Of a DNA stretch of 64,000 nucleotides, positions 23,379 to 35,097 are shown in pieces (the first letter of the stretch is position 1; the number at the start of each line of letters is the position of its first letter). The notes beneath the pieces were generated by a model. That model was not told where the DNA came from. It saw only the letters and a list, made by a program, of their open reading frames with translations, and made no database searches. The translations under genes and the position numbers were made by a program. This DNA comes from Nicotiana tabacum (taxonomy: Eukaryota > Streptophyta > Magnoliopsida > Solanales > Solanaceae): contig NC_134084.1 of NCBI RefSeq assembly GCF_000715075.1, positions 6,760,501 through 6,824,500 on the forward strand, in the 5' to 3' direction.

Positions 23379-23945
23379 TTGCATATCCTATTACATATGG
23401 ATAGATTTGGTATGTAAACCGAAAATATTCTTCCAAAAGCATTTATTTATAATCTACACGAACATTTTCAAAGGGTTGGGGTTGGCATGGGGAAATTGTG
23501 ATGTGGAAGGTCGGGTTGGCCCGGAATCAGAGCCAGCTCAAAAGGCTTGGCAAGGAAGGCATATGCCATATGGCGCCAAGTTAGAGGGGCCCAATTTTAG
23601 AAGGGATAGGTTATGTGTTAATATTCTTAAAAATGTTTAAACATTTTATAGTAAATATTTATCGTTGTGAAGTTGATGTTGCCATTGAGGGATGGAAAAG
23701 TCCTCTGATAAAGTAAACATATCTTTATAATTTTCTTAAACTTGATGTAACTGTCATTTTGCTTCTTCTTTTTTTAACTTTCTGACTGCTAATACCTATA
23801 AGTATTTATTTTAAAAAATTGAGATTGCTAGATGATGAGAATTTGAAGGGGGGAAAAGACATTGTATTAACCTTTGATGATCCTTAAAGAATAATAACCA
23901 AGTTTAAACTTATATTTTTAGTTAAATGTCTTAAGGGACTAGTGT
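23379..23945. other. unassigned spacer
   Basis: No protein, RNA gene or terminal repeat recognised. One 91-codon frame (23365-23640) has no recognisable motif. A GGCGCCAAG word resembles retroelement primer-site fragments but is isolated. Confidence 0.4.
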
Positions 23946-25465
23946 TTGGCCAAAATGCTATATTTTTAACACATTACTCGTCTTATATGTTGTTAATTTA
24001 GTGGTTAATTGTGTGACGTTTGAGCTAAATTATGTTATTTTATATATAGGAGCACCGGAAGACAAAGATGAGTAAAGGTTGCACAAAAAGAAGACAAAAA
24101 TGCAAGAAAAGAGCACAAAAATACCAAGAACCCAAACTGTGTTGCAGGCCAAGCATAGCCAGCTTGACCGCGCTACAGGCAAGGTGCAGCCAGCTCTGTA
24201 GCCACGCTGACCACGCTATAAGCCTGGCCTCATGAGGTCTATAGCACGGTGATCAAAAGTGCGTGAATTAAAATACTCTGACCCGGATTTGGACTCAAGG
24301 ATTGTAACCCTAGCATATAAATACGCCCTAAACATGTCTAAGGGGGGTTGGACGTTTTTGAGAGATTGAGGATGTTTTTGGAAAGGTGATTAGATCTAGG
24401 GAGGCAAGAACACTCTAGGAGCAAGGCGGAGAATTCTTCTACGAGATTTTCACTTTCTTCTTCCTATTTTTATTATTGGTTGTGAATCCTAGTATTATCG
24501 TTTTGCATACTATTATGAATAGCTAATTTATTATCTAGAGCTTGATGGAACCTTTTGAAGGATGATTTTCTGTTGCGTTTAATATAATTTTGTCGTTGGA
24601 TTTTCTCTTCTTATTCAACTACATGATTATCTTAGTTGATTGAAGGGCCCACAATTAACTATGCCTATTTAGTGTGTATTGCTTGGAAAATGGTACATAT
24701 TTAGGTAGTTGTTGAATAACATCACTCCTAACATATGTGAGGAATCAATACGGGGGGTTTAAAGGTAGGATTAGGAATAACGAAATCTTAGTGCGATCTT
24801 AGTGTGCGGTAAACTAGGCCAGCTAGCATAGTTTGAAAGAATACGTCTAGTAAATTGTGGTAGTTACTCGGAAGAGAATTACGAGTAATTCTCACAATAG
24901 GTAGAAAATACTTAGGCAAAATTATAGAAGACATAGCGTGAAGGATTCCGACAAATAGGGAAATCATAACTCTAAACATCCTTAATCTTTTCTCCAATCC
25001 TTAGTATCTTTAGTTGTTAATTCGCGCCTATAATTTGTTAGTTAATTAGTTTAAAATAAGAATCTTTATATTTGTAACTTAGGAATTATTCAAACCTGTC
25101 TTCTTAGTGATACTTAACAATTATAGCAAAGTCTTAGTTCTCTGTGGGATTCGACTTCGGACTTGTAAGCCGAATTATATATGCAGTGACCACTTAGTCC
25201 TTTTTATAAGGCATAGCTAGGCGTGATTAAATTTTAGCACCGGCATTAGGGAACTAACAATGTAGATGTAGGTGTATATATTGCTATGTTTCAAGTTTGA
25301 ACTTTTATTTTACTTTTTAGTATTTAACTTTTTTGTTTTACTTTACTTGTTGATTTGAGAAATATGATACGATATTTGTAATTCTACTGTTGATCTTCCT
25401 TGTGCTTATTGTGGAGGAAACTACTTGTGACAAAATTGTTAAAATATTCCGAAGAGTGAGTTATG
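23946..25465 (+). mobile_element. Athila-like element remnant: LTR, primer site and start of gag region
   Basis: Contains a GC-rich word block (about 24150-24260, ACCGCGCTACAGGC-type words), a TATA box (CATATAAATACG at 24314), and the CTCTGTGGGATTCGAC phrase common near Athila-type LTR ends. TTAGCACCGGCATTAGGGAA at 25234 is a decayed TGGCGCCGTTGCCGGGGA-type primer site. At 25400-25465 a frame reads CAYCGG like a gag zinc knuckle. The element resumes at 40820, after the inserted Tat element. Confidence 0.5.
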
Positions 25466-25470
25466 TGCAC

Positions 25471-28375
25471 TGTCACACCTCCTTTTTCCGCGCCCGATGG
25501 GCGCAGGGGGAGTTTTTCCCAATTAAAGGACAATCGAGACGGGATTTGTTCATTTATTTCAGAGTCGCCACTTGGGAGATTTAGGGTGTCCCAAGTCACC
25601 AATTTTAATCCCGAATAGAGGAAAAGAATGACTCCATATTACAGTCTGCGTACCAAAAATCCGGATAAGGAATTCTGTTAACCCGGGAGAAGGTGTTAGG
25701 CATTTCCGAGTTCCGTGGTTCTAGCACGGTCGCTCAATTGTTATATTCGGCTTGATTATCTGATTTTATACAAGTATGAACTTATGTGCAAATTTTAACT
25801 TTTAACCGCTTTATTATTATTGTTTTTGCAAGAATGTGAACATCGCTTAAAACACGTCCTTGGACTGCGTCACATGAAATGCACCCACCATCCGGAACGC
25901 ATTTTACTTGATGTTTTGAGATTTGAATTTGGGTCACATGAAATGCACACCCGAGTTTAAGAAAGTAGATTATTAAACACGCGCCTAAAGAGACTATCGT
26001 GTTATTATTTTGGGAAGGCCACGAAATTCGCTAAGCGGCCCTCCTGAATTCTAAATATTTTTAATATATATATATATATATTTAGAGGGCCCCGCAGCTT
26101 CTACATTTTTGTTTGTCGAGGCTCGTCTCATTCATTATTTTTAAAAGAATTTGCAACGTCATGAAATGCATCTCGGGCCACGCCACAATCAATGCGCCCG
26201 TGACTAGAGACATATTTCGACTCCGTTGAGATTTGGATTTGAGTCACATAAATGTGCACCCGAGTTTAGGGAGATAACATTATTAAAGGCGCGCCTAAAG
26301 CAACTAACGCATTATTATTTTAGGTGGGGCCGTGAAATTTTCTAAACGGCCCGTCCCGGAATCTAAGTGTTTAATACATACATTTAGAGGGCCCCGCGGC
26401 TTGTGCATTTTTTCTTTGCTTGTGCATTTTTTCTTTTTTATTTTTTTTATTTTTTGCGAGGCTCGTCTCATTTTTACTATTTAAGGGCAAACTTAAAACA
26501 ACTACGATTTCCTACTAGTGAAGCCATCCGAGATTAAACAAAAAAAACGATTCTAACAGGTAATAATATCCATGGTAAAAATGAAAAATAGAATAACCTC
26601 GTTCATATGCTCATATTTACTTTAAGCATGCAGTAACCAAACATAAAACACCATTTTTAACACAACAACAAAAATTGCATCGTTGACATTCATAAATATA
26701 GAATATTTTCATTTATTGCCTTGAATCATAACATGCGAAACGAACAAAATGAAACAAGGGACGAAGAACACCAACCTTCGAACCTCGACAATCCTAGAAC
26801 GACAAACAGTGCCTCCTACGAAACTTGAACCGGACTTCACCGAACAAGGAACAACAACGAAAACTCGGAACGACCTCGACGTTCCGGACCTCGACGAACA
26901 AAACAACCTCACCGGACTGAAGCAACGACTGAGCTTACTCAGCAACGCAGCGACGCAGCAACAGCTGCTGTATTTTTCGGCGTAGCACTGTTGCGTGAAG
27001 CTGCAACAAAGAAGTCGTTGGACAGTTGACGACGGGGGGTGGTTGCGGGTAGTGGTTGACGGGGATGGTACGTGGTCGACGACCGGACTGGGACGACGAA
27101 CAGCTGAGGTCGTCGGGGTGCAGCGATGGAGGGAGTTTTTTAGCGGTCGTCCATGGTGGTTTTGAGGCAGCAGGTTGACGGGGATGGTACGTGGGGGTGC
27201 CGGAAGGTGGTGACTGGTTGGTCGCGATGGCTGGACCTTGGACGTGAGGGCGACTGGTTTGGTGGTCGACGTGAGGAGATGGTTATGTTCCGGTTAGGGC
27301 GTCGTTTACAGTAGGGTTTTTGTGCTTCTTTTTCTCAAAGAAGAAGAAGATGAACAGTAGTATCTTCCCCACTTTTCCAAAAGTCCGTTCTTTCTTCCAT
27401 TCAAAAAATCCAAAGTGTTTCTTTGTTTTCGTTTCTTTTTTTTTCGTTCTGTTCCTTTCTCTCTTCTTATCTCGTTCCCCCCGTTTTTTATCTTCTGCTT
27501 CTTCTTTTAAGAAGAAGATAAACAGTACATGTTCTCCTTTTTTTTTCTTTTTTCAAAATTCTTAAAATCCCTCCTTTTTCAAATTCCCCCCCCGTCCTTT
27601 TCGTTGGTCCCCGTGTTTTGTAACATAATGCCCATGAAAATGAGCCCCACGCGTGGTGGGGTTCGAGGCATATGTCCCCCACGCGTGGTGGGGTTCCCCA
27701 CGTGTCCTGGACACGGTTTATTATGGGCTAGGTCCGAAAATTAGGCCTAAAACCGGGTAGTTTGAACCCGAATATTATTCTTTTGCCCGGACCCGAGAAA
27801 TAGGAACACGTTGCTTAACTAGTCCTATGTAAGCAAAATAACTACCAAAAATAAGACTAGTATTTAAACAAAACTATATATATTTTTAAATATTTTTTCA
27901 AGATTTTTAAAATAGCTACAAAATATTAATAAAACTATTTTTTTTTTTTTGTAATTTTCGTTTTAAATATTAAGATAAAATATGAGGTAATATTTTTGTA
28001 TTTTTTCCAAGTTAAAAATGACTATAGAATATTAATAAAACTATTTTTTGTAATTTTCGTTCTTTAATAAAGACAAAAATATGACGTAATATTTTTGTAT
28101 TTTTCAAAATTATAATGACTGCAAACATTGATAGAACTATATTTTTTGTAATTTTCGAATTTATATAAAGTACCAAAATAAAGTACAATTTTTGTATTTT
28201 TCAAATTTATGAGAGATACATAAACTAAAATTTATATATATATTTTTTGAATTTTTTCTTTTTTTTGCAACGAAATAAAGTAAAATAGTTAAAATAGCCA
28301 TACTGGACCCAATTTCACATATTCATGCTAAAAATGTGAAAATTCTCGGGGAGGGTCAAAAATCACGTGCTTACA
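25471..28375 (-). mobile_element. 3' LTR of the gag-only Tat element
   Basis: Minus-strand ends TGTAAGCACGTGATTTTTG and GGAGGTGTGACA (2905 bp). Nearly identical to 37933-40819. Contains CCACGCGTGG palindromes (about 27640-27700) and two ~300-bp internal repeats. Frames such as 26749-26985 occur identically in both LTRs and are not host genes. Confidence 0.85.
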
Positions 28376-28394
28376 GCTGCCCCTCTTTGACTGG
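28376..28394 (-). promoter_or_regulatory. polypurine tract of the gag-only element
   Basis: Minus strand ...CAAAGAGGGGCAGC directly abuts the LTR start TGTAAGCACG. Confidence 0.7.
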
Positions 28395-29304
28395 AAACAC
28401 GAAGAGTTTTCCGACAAAGAACGACTAGACGTGTTTTTGACCCGACCATTACTTGGACGGACCACACTTAAGGAAAGGGAGGGAATGTGACCGAGCCCTG
28501 GTATCTGAGCTGCCTACATATCCTTGGTTATACAGGAATCAGGCCACGTGTAGTTCGGGAATGAGAGAGATAGTGAAGTGTACCGAGGTGGAGAGCCGAT
28601 CGAGGTGCCGTTCCGTTGAGGTTCCGGTCCGCGGTCCTGTCGTTACAACAAAAATGAAAACTGAAAAAGACTAACTAAGCCTATCAGCTACTAGTTACAA
28701 GGATTCCTATCTCTTAAGTCTTCTGAAACTTGGTCTTGAGTCTTGAATGGTGCTTCATACAGACTTTGGATTTGAACCTTGATACTTGCTAGTTGTAGGC
28801 GCTAGTTCTTGAGCAGATCACATTTGCTCTCCTCATCCGTGCTTCGGATTCATTCATTTTTCTCTTTTTTTCCTTTTTCTTCTTTTTTTTTCTTTTTCTT
28901 TTTATGACTAGCTTTTGTTGACCCTCTCAGACTGTTGACTCGCATTCTTGGGGCGAGATTCTTGTTCTTCTATCTTGGATTGAGTGCTGGGGAATTTTGT
29001 TGTGGCTTTCTGCCTTCCAATGGGTTACGGCCTGACTTTGAACGATCCCGCTGTTCTGCAGGCGGACCCCTAACTTCTTCAATCTTTGACATATAACAAT
29101 CTTTTGCTCTACAGGCAGGCCCCTGACAATCAAAACAAACAAAACAAACAAAATTTCCTAACCCAGTTTTCACTGGGAAGGTTTGTGAGTCGTTAGCAAA
29201 ATCGTAGCCCACTGATACTACTGATGCAGTGCTGGGAGTGAACTAAACACTAGATTAGGATGTATTCTTTTTTTTTTTTTTCAAAATGTTTTTTTTTTTT
29301 CAAA
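28395..29304 (-). mobile_element. 3' UTR of the gag-only element, LTR-proximal part
   Basis: Non-coding. Holds hairpin copy 1 (28514-28553), a T-rich run near 28860-28905 and short frames without motifs. Confidence 0.55.
28514..28553. other. covarying hairpin motif, copy 1
   Basis: Outer stem CTACA/TGTAG, inner stem TCCT/AGGA, conserved TA before the inner stem and ATCA after it. The outer stem differs from the other four copies (CTACG/CGTAG) by a compensatory pair change. Confidence 0.6.
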
Positions 29305-29998
29305 ATATTTTTTTTTAGCATCTTATGAGAAAGATTCATCGGACTAAGATTTTGATCCTAGGAGAAAGTTCATCAAACTAGGTCATTTTTTTTTTTGGTT
29401 ATCTTAGGAGAAAGATTCATCAGACTAAGATTTTGATCCTAGGAGAAGGTTCATCAGACTAGGTCATTTTTGTTTTTGGTATCTTAGGAGAAAGATTCAT
29501 CAGACTAAGATTTTGATCCTAGGAGAAGGTTCGTCAGACTAGGTCTCTATCTTAGGAGAAAAATTCATCGGACTAAGATTTTGATCCTAGGAGAAGGTTC
29601 ATCAGACTAGGTCATTTTTTGTTTTTTGGTTATCTTAGGAGAAAGATTCATCAGACTAAGATTTTGATCCTAGGAGAAGGTTCATCAGACTAGGTCATTT
29701 TTGTTTTTGGTATCTTAGGAGAAAGATTCATCAGACTAAGATTTTGATCCTAGGAGAAGGTTCGTCAGACTAGGTCTCTATCTTAGGAGAAAAATTCATC
29801 GGACTAAGATTTTGATCCTAGGAGAAGGTTCATCAGACTAGGTCATTTTTGTTTTTGGTATCTTAGGAGAAAAATTCGTCAGACTAAGATTTTGATCCTA
29901 GGAGAAGGTTCATCTGACTAGGTCTCTATCTTAGGAGAAAAATTCGTCAGACTAAGATTTTGATCCTAGGAGAAGGTTCATCAGACTAGGTCATTTTT
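29305..29998. repeat. tandem repeats, ~70-80-bp units, in the 3' UTR
   Basis: Units combine CTTAGGAGAAAGATTCATCA, GACTAAGATTTTGATCCTAG and GAGAAGGTTCATCAGACTAG. Longer units carry a T-rich spacer and shorter ones do not, giving a mixed array of about nine units. Tandem repeats here are typical of Tat-lineage hypervariable 3' UTRs. Confidence 0.8.
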
Positions 29999-30007
29999 TT
30001 TTTAAAA

Positions 30008-30420
30008 CAACTTAGGAGGAAATGCATCTCCTATGGGTAAAACTTAACTTTGAGGAAGTGCATCTCCTGTGGGTACAATAAACTTAGGAAGTGCGTCTCC
30101 TATTGGTAGAACTGAACTTAGGAGGAAATGCATCTCCTATGGGTGAAACTGAAACAAACCTAGGAGGAAATGCATCTCCTATGGGTAAAACTAAACAAAC
30201 CTAGGAGGAAATGCATCTCCTATGGGTAAAGACGTGGAATGTATTCCCTTATTATAAAGACACAAAATGTGTTCCCTTGTTATACAGGTGGGTGCCTAGA
30301 ATATGAAATGCACAGACAAAAGTATTCCTCCCGTTATTCAGGTGGGCGCCTGTTTAAACTAAGACATAAAAGTATTCCTCTCGTTATACAGGTGGGCGCC
30401 TGGTTTTAAAACTTGAAATA
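30008..30420. repeat. short tandem repeats (~40 bp, then CAGGTGGGCGCCTG units)
   Basis: At 30008-30230, five or six units of AACTTAGGAGGAAATGCATC plus CTCCTATGGGTAAAAC. At 30240-30405, three units ending in TTATACAGGTGGGCGCCTG. Confidence 0.7.
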
Positions 30421-30440
30421 AAAAGACTGAAACCAACATA

Positions 30441-30895
30441 TCCTATTTGAGGGCGGATGAACCCAACAGATCCTATTTGAGGGCGGATGAACCCGACATA
30501 TCCTATTTGAGGGCGGATGAACCCGACAGATCCTATTTGAGGGCGGATGGACCCAACAGATCCTATTTGAGGGCGGATGAACCCGACATATCCTATTTGA
30601 GGGCGGATGAACCCGACAGATCCTATTTGAGGGCGGATTAACCCAACAGATCCTATTTGAGGGCGGATGAACCCGACAGATCCTATTTGAGGGCGGATGA
30701 ACCCGACAGATCCTATTTGAGGGCGGATGAACCCGACATATCCTATTTGAGGGCGGATGAACCCGACAGATCCTATTTGAGGGCGGATTAACCCAGCAGA
30801 TCCTATTTGAGGGCGGATGAACCCAACATATCCTATTTGAGGGCGGATGAACCCGACAGATCCTATTTGAGGGCGGATTAACCCAAAATATTTTT
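30441..30895. repeat. 30-bp tandem array, 15 units, 90-bp higher-order period
   Basis: Unit core TCCTATTTGAGGGCGGATGA plus ACCCGACAKA. Variant linkers AACAGA, GACATA, GACAGA recur in that order in units 2-4, 5-7 and (diverged) 13-15, and in part in 10-12, giving a trimer period. The unit is 10 codons long, so one plus frame stays open, but the element is transcribed from the other strand. Confidence 0.85.
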
Positions 30896-33314
30896 AAGAC
30901 TTGAAAATGTCTTACCTCGAATACTTGCTGGGGGTTGGGATGAATTTTCCTTTTCTACCTTCCCCATTTTTATTATTATTCTTTTCTCTTTTTTTTTTCC
31001 TTTTTTGTTTTGTTTTTGCATAGCTTCTTCCTTCAAAGACTACCTCCCTTGATTTACTTACCTGTTGGGGGGTAAAATGTTATCAGCTGGGGGTACCTAA
31101 CTTCCAGAAAATTTTCTAAATGGAAGGAAAATTTTCTGCCCCAGTTTGATAATATCCCTTGTGGCATGCGTTTCTGCCTCAATGTCATTTCCCTTACCTG
31201 TTTCAAATCAAACAAAATTGTTAGTTTAAAACGCGGTGGTTGGTTGTGATACTCCCAACGGGATGGCTTTTCCTCTTTTCCTTCCTTGCTTTGCGTTGCA
31301 CAACTTGTTGGGGACGATTTTATTTGCTGGGTACAATCCCTTTCTGATGGGGATATCCCTCTTCTTTTGTGGCATAGCTCGGAAACTGGCATTTCCCCGA
31401 CCTTTTAGTCTAGTATGGATTTCGCCAAATCATGCTCACTGCTTTCCTTGCTTTGTCCATGGGCCTTGGCCTTGAGGTTTATAACGCTTGTCAATCCTTC
31501 TGTCAATTCCCTTTTGCTGGGGATATCTGTATTGACACTGGCCTCGCGTTTGTTCCCTGCTGACTATACCCCTTGGATGTACTAGTCAGATCTCATTTTT
31601 GGAAAGCTGATGGCCTATTCGAAGTCACTTCATACTTGTTCTGACCAGACAGACTCTATTGGGGATTTTTCTATGAAAGGAAAAAGATAAAAGGGAACAG
31701 AATAAAAAGACAAAGGAAAAAACATGACTCTTTTAACAAAAGAAACTATAAATAAAAACCCTATCAAATGCAGATGCCGACTCTAATGGCCATGACATGC
31801 ATATGGGGCCTATCCTTTACCGTCAATCCTCTTTCAAGATCTTCAATTGGCGATTCCCCATCTAATTCTCACTCTTATTCGACTTGTAGTGCCCGAAGGG
31901 TTTTCACTATCAAGCCTCTCTCATTTTGGTTTTCTCTCAGCTTTTATCGCCTTATGGTGCCTGTGAAGGTTTTCACCAATAAGACTCTCTCATTTGTATC
32001 ACTTTCCAGCAGGGAATTTGGAGTGTTGCCGGCATGACTCTTTTTTTTGGAGATTAGAGTCCTTTCTGTTGTGGAAACAGAATGTTATGTTCGCCGGTAA
32101 GAATCTTATTTGTCTGACTTGGCATCTTTTGAAGACTGGTCAGAAGGTCTTTCTTTGGACCGTAATGTGGGTTTTGGATAGGGCTAGAAAGAAAGGGTAT
32201 TAAAGGCTCAAAAGTGCATCGATTCTGGGTTATTAATTACAACTTTCGGAACCAGATTTATTTACAACGAACGCAACCTCTGCCCCAGTTTTCTTGCTTG
32301 GGGATATTTTTTGAAATTTTTTTCAAAACTATGACCGAGCCGTGAAGCGCCTACGTATCCTCTTTGAGGAATCAGGTCAAACGTAGTTCCCAATTCCTCT
32401 TTTTCATTTGATTTTTTTTTCTTGGTTATCAATTTTCTTTTCTTTTTTTTTCTCTTTTTTTCATTTTTCTTTTGTCATTTTGCTATTCTCTTTTTTTCTT
32501 TTTTTTTCATGCTCGTATCTTCTAGTCGTTGCTACTGGTTCCGAACGAGGGGCATGAAAGAAAATAAATAAGGCTCAAAGGGCTAACGAAGGATAAAGTG
32601 TTTAGGTAGCAGAACAAAATGCCTTCGTCATTCCAGTCTTCAAAACATGCCAAGTGCAAACAACACGATTAAAATTTGTAGCCTCTTCTGACGGTGCTGG
32701 GCTTGACAATTATGTTAAACATTTGTTTTTCCCTTTGTCACTTCTAAGGCACCGTTGGGCGACACTCTCATTCTCATTATTATGAACGACCCTCATGCCA
32801 ATTTAGGCGAATCTTGCTTTTAAATGGTTTTCTTTTTTGTTTAACTTGCCCCAGTTCCACATGACTCGAGCTCTGAATAATCTCAAACCGTCTTTATTTC
32901 CTTTAAATGGTCTGATCGCCTTTCCAGGTTTTTATGATTAGCTTTAAAGACTAGGCCCAAAGTGTGTGCGCATGTCATGTCCCTAGAATCGGCATTGAAC
33001 GAAATGATAACACAACTAAACAAAAAGATGACTGGGAATAATCAAAGACCGGATTTTGCATTAGACTACCGGCGAAATGGTTTGAATAAAAAAACAAACA
33101 AAACAACCAGAATAAAATCCTAACACAAACTGGACAAAATTTAAACAAATTGCCATGACAAAATGGAAAGATAAGAAGGTTTGACACAGGACAAAATCCA
33201 AATTACAACCTTAATAATCCGGACGACAGAAATGACAACAAAATAAGCCACCACAAGCTTCTCTCTTGCTGACCAAGGAACAAAACGTCCTCCCACTTTA
33301 TCAAAATTGGCATT
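30896..33314 (-). mobile_element. 3' UTR of the gag-only element, gag-proximal part
   Basis: About 2.4 kb where pol would be expected. No protease, RT, RNase H or integrase motif was found in any frame. T-rich tracts and hairpin copy 2 (32351-32386). Short frames at 31054-31475 and 31768-32203 have no recognisable domain. Confidence 0.55.
32351..32386. other. covarying hairpin motif, copy 2
   Basis: Outer stem CTACG/CGTAG; inner stem TCCTC-TTT-GAGGA; conserved TA and ATCA elements. Found in the 3' UTR. Confidence 0.6.
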
Positions 33315-34808
33315 TTAGCCACTGAGCCTTGCATCAATATTACCAGCTTCAACCTCATCAACCTCCGCAGGCAAGTTCTCGAGGAGGTTCGAGTGCTCCA
33401 TGTCACTGTTATTAATCACAATCCGCCCTTCTTGGATCATTCTTTCTATTTCTCTTTTCAAATCCCGACAGCTTTCAACATTGTGGCCCTGGACATTGGA
33501 ATGGTATTCACACCTTTTAGAAGGGTCAAAGCTTCTTGCACGTGGGTCCACACGATTTGGAGGAATAGGTGCAATCATGTCATGATTCTTTAATTTCTCA
33601 AATAAGCTTTCATAGGACTCTCCTATTGGTGTAAAATTATCTTTCAGCCTTTGTTCACCTTTATACCACTGGCTTGGCTGTGGGTTATAGGGCACCCGAA
33701 AATTTTGTGGAGACTTCTGGAGATTTTGTGATGCTCGTGCTCGCCTCCTGGGGTGCTTTGGTGGCTGGACAACATATTGAGGTGGAGCGACAGAGTATTG
33801 AGCGTCCTGAGGTGGATAATACTGCTCAGGGGAGCCATAGAAAATCTGAGGAGGCTGCTCATACCTTCGAGATGTACTCCTGGGACCTCTTCTAGGCCCT
33901 GATGTCATCATGATTTCTTCAATCTCCTCATTTGTGCCGCTAAGATTATCTGACTCAACCCGGACAGCCTGAGTTGCGGCCTTAAGAACAGCTTGACTTA
34001 TAATTTTGCCTGTCTCAAGACCATTCTCTACCATTTCTCCAATCTTGATTGCTTCCGAGAAGGTTTTGCCAACTGCGGACACCATGTTTTGAAAGTAATC
34101 TGGCTCTTGCGCTTGAAGGAAGACAGTAATTAGCTCGTGGTCATCCATGGGTGGCTTAACTCGAGCTGCTTGCTCTCTCCATTTTATGGCATATTCCCTG
34201 AAACTTTCACTTGGTTTCTTCTGCAGGTTTGAAAGGGACATGCGGTCTGGGGGAATGTCGATGTTGTATTGGAACTGTCTGACAAAGGCCTGTGCCATGT
34301 CATCCCAGACATACCAGCGAGACGTGTCTTGATCCATAAACCATTCGGAGGCTACTCCCGTAAGGCTTTCCACAAAATAAGCCATCAATAATTTTTCATT
34401 TCTTCCTGCCCCTCTCAGTTGATTGCAATACCTTTTCAGGTGGGCTATGGGATCTCCATGTCCATCGTACTTTTCAAATTTTGGAGTCTTGAAACCAGGC
34501 GGCAAGTGGACATCGGGGAACATACATAGATCTTTGAAGGCAACACTCTTTTGGCCTGCCAACCCTTGCATGTTTTCCAACCATTGTTCTAAGCTTTTCA
34601 CTCTTCGGGTCATTTCTTCCTGTACCATCTTTCGGGCAGGCTTCTCAGTTTTTGCAGCAAGATCAAACGAGTACGAGTGGTACTCAGGAGAGTGGTACTG
34701 CTCTTGTTGTGTCGCAAATTGTGACTCATGACGAGGAACCTTCCCACTCTGAGTCTCTGGAGCACTTGTAACAGCTTCGACGTTAGTTGTCATTTTTCTT
34801 TGAGGCAC
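33315..34808 (-). CDS. gag polyprotein of non-autonomous Tat/Ogre-type element
   Basis: Intact 497-residue frame. Retrotransposon gag domain at about residues 105-265 (YDGHGDPIAHLKRY, SLTGVASEWF, SESFREYAIKWREQAARV, LITVFLQAQEPDYF), then a Pro/Gln/Tyr-rich stretch (about 315-380) and a degenerate zinc knuckle CEYHSNVQGHNVESC (433-447). This order is standard for Ty3/gypsy capsid-nucleocapsid; gag packages element RNA in cytoplasmic particles. It lies about 3.1 kb downstream of the 5' LTR. No pol follows, unlike autonomous relatives. The start is ambiguous between M1 and M6 (MTTNVEAV). An open frame in a young insertion suggests gag was recently under selection or copied in cis. Confidence 0.85.
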   Translation of the reverse strand: MPQRKMTTNVEAVTSAPETQSGKVPRHESQFATQQEQYHSPEYHSYSFDLAAKTEKPARKMVQEEMTRRVKSLEQWLENMQGLAGQKSVAFKDLCMFPDVHLPPGFKTPKFEKYDGHGDPIAHLKRYCNQLRGAGRNEKLLMAYFVESLTGVASEWFMDQDTSRWYVWDDMAQAFVRQFQYNIDIPPDRMSLSNLQKKPSESFREYAIKWREQAARVKPPMDDHELITVFLQAQEPDYFQNMVSAVGKTFSEAIKIGEMVENGLETGKIISQAVLKAATQAVRVESDNLSGTNEEIEEIMMTSGPRRGPRSTSRRYEQPPQIFYGSPEQYYPPQDAQYSVAPPQYVVQPPKHPRRRARASQNLQKSPQNFRVPYNPQPSQWYKGEQRLKDNFTPIGESYESLFEKLKNHDMIAPIPPNRVDPRARSFDPSKRCEYHSNVQGHNVESCRDLKREIERMIQEGRIVINNSDMEHSNLLENLPAEVDEVEAGNIDARLSG

Positions 34809-35058
34809 AAACCAACCACCTCAATTTTCTTCACAATTCAAAATCAAATATGTTAGAATGGACTCAGTCGGTCCTTATTATTATCAATATACCTATATAT
34901 ATATTTATTTATTTATTTATTTATTTACCTTTGTTTTTCTTTTCCTTTTTTCGATGTTTTTCTTTCTTTTTTTTTCAAAAAAAAATTTTCTTTCGCTTTT
35001 TCCTTCTTTTTCATTCTCTTTTTCATTTCTTGTTGTGGTCGAATCTTATGGAGATTGC

Positions 35059-35097
35059 CTACGTATCATGACCCCGCATGAATCAGACCTTGCGTAG
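35059..35097. other. covarying hairpin motif, copy 3
   Basis: Outer stem CTACG/CGTAG; inner stem TCATG/CATGA; conserved TA and ATCA. In the 5' leader close to gag. Confidence 0.6.

Noticed and set aside
26749..27565. Open frames at 26749-26985 and 27320-27565, repeated at 39204-39632 and 39774-40070
   Set aside because: They are identical because both lie in the two LTRs of one element; codon use and motifs do not support proteins.
30441..30895. Regular 30-bp repeats resembling a CRISPR array or a repeat protein (RADEPDRSYL)n
   Set aside because: There are no unique spacers, the host is a plant, and the array lies in the 3' UTR of a retrotransposon transcribed from the other strand. The open frame follows from a unit length divisible by three.
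32975..33406. Minus frames downstream of gag as a protease start
   Set aside because: No D-[ST]-G motif or other pol signature; the sequence is T-rich UTR.
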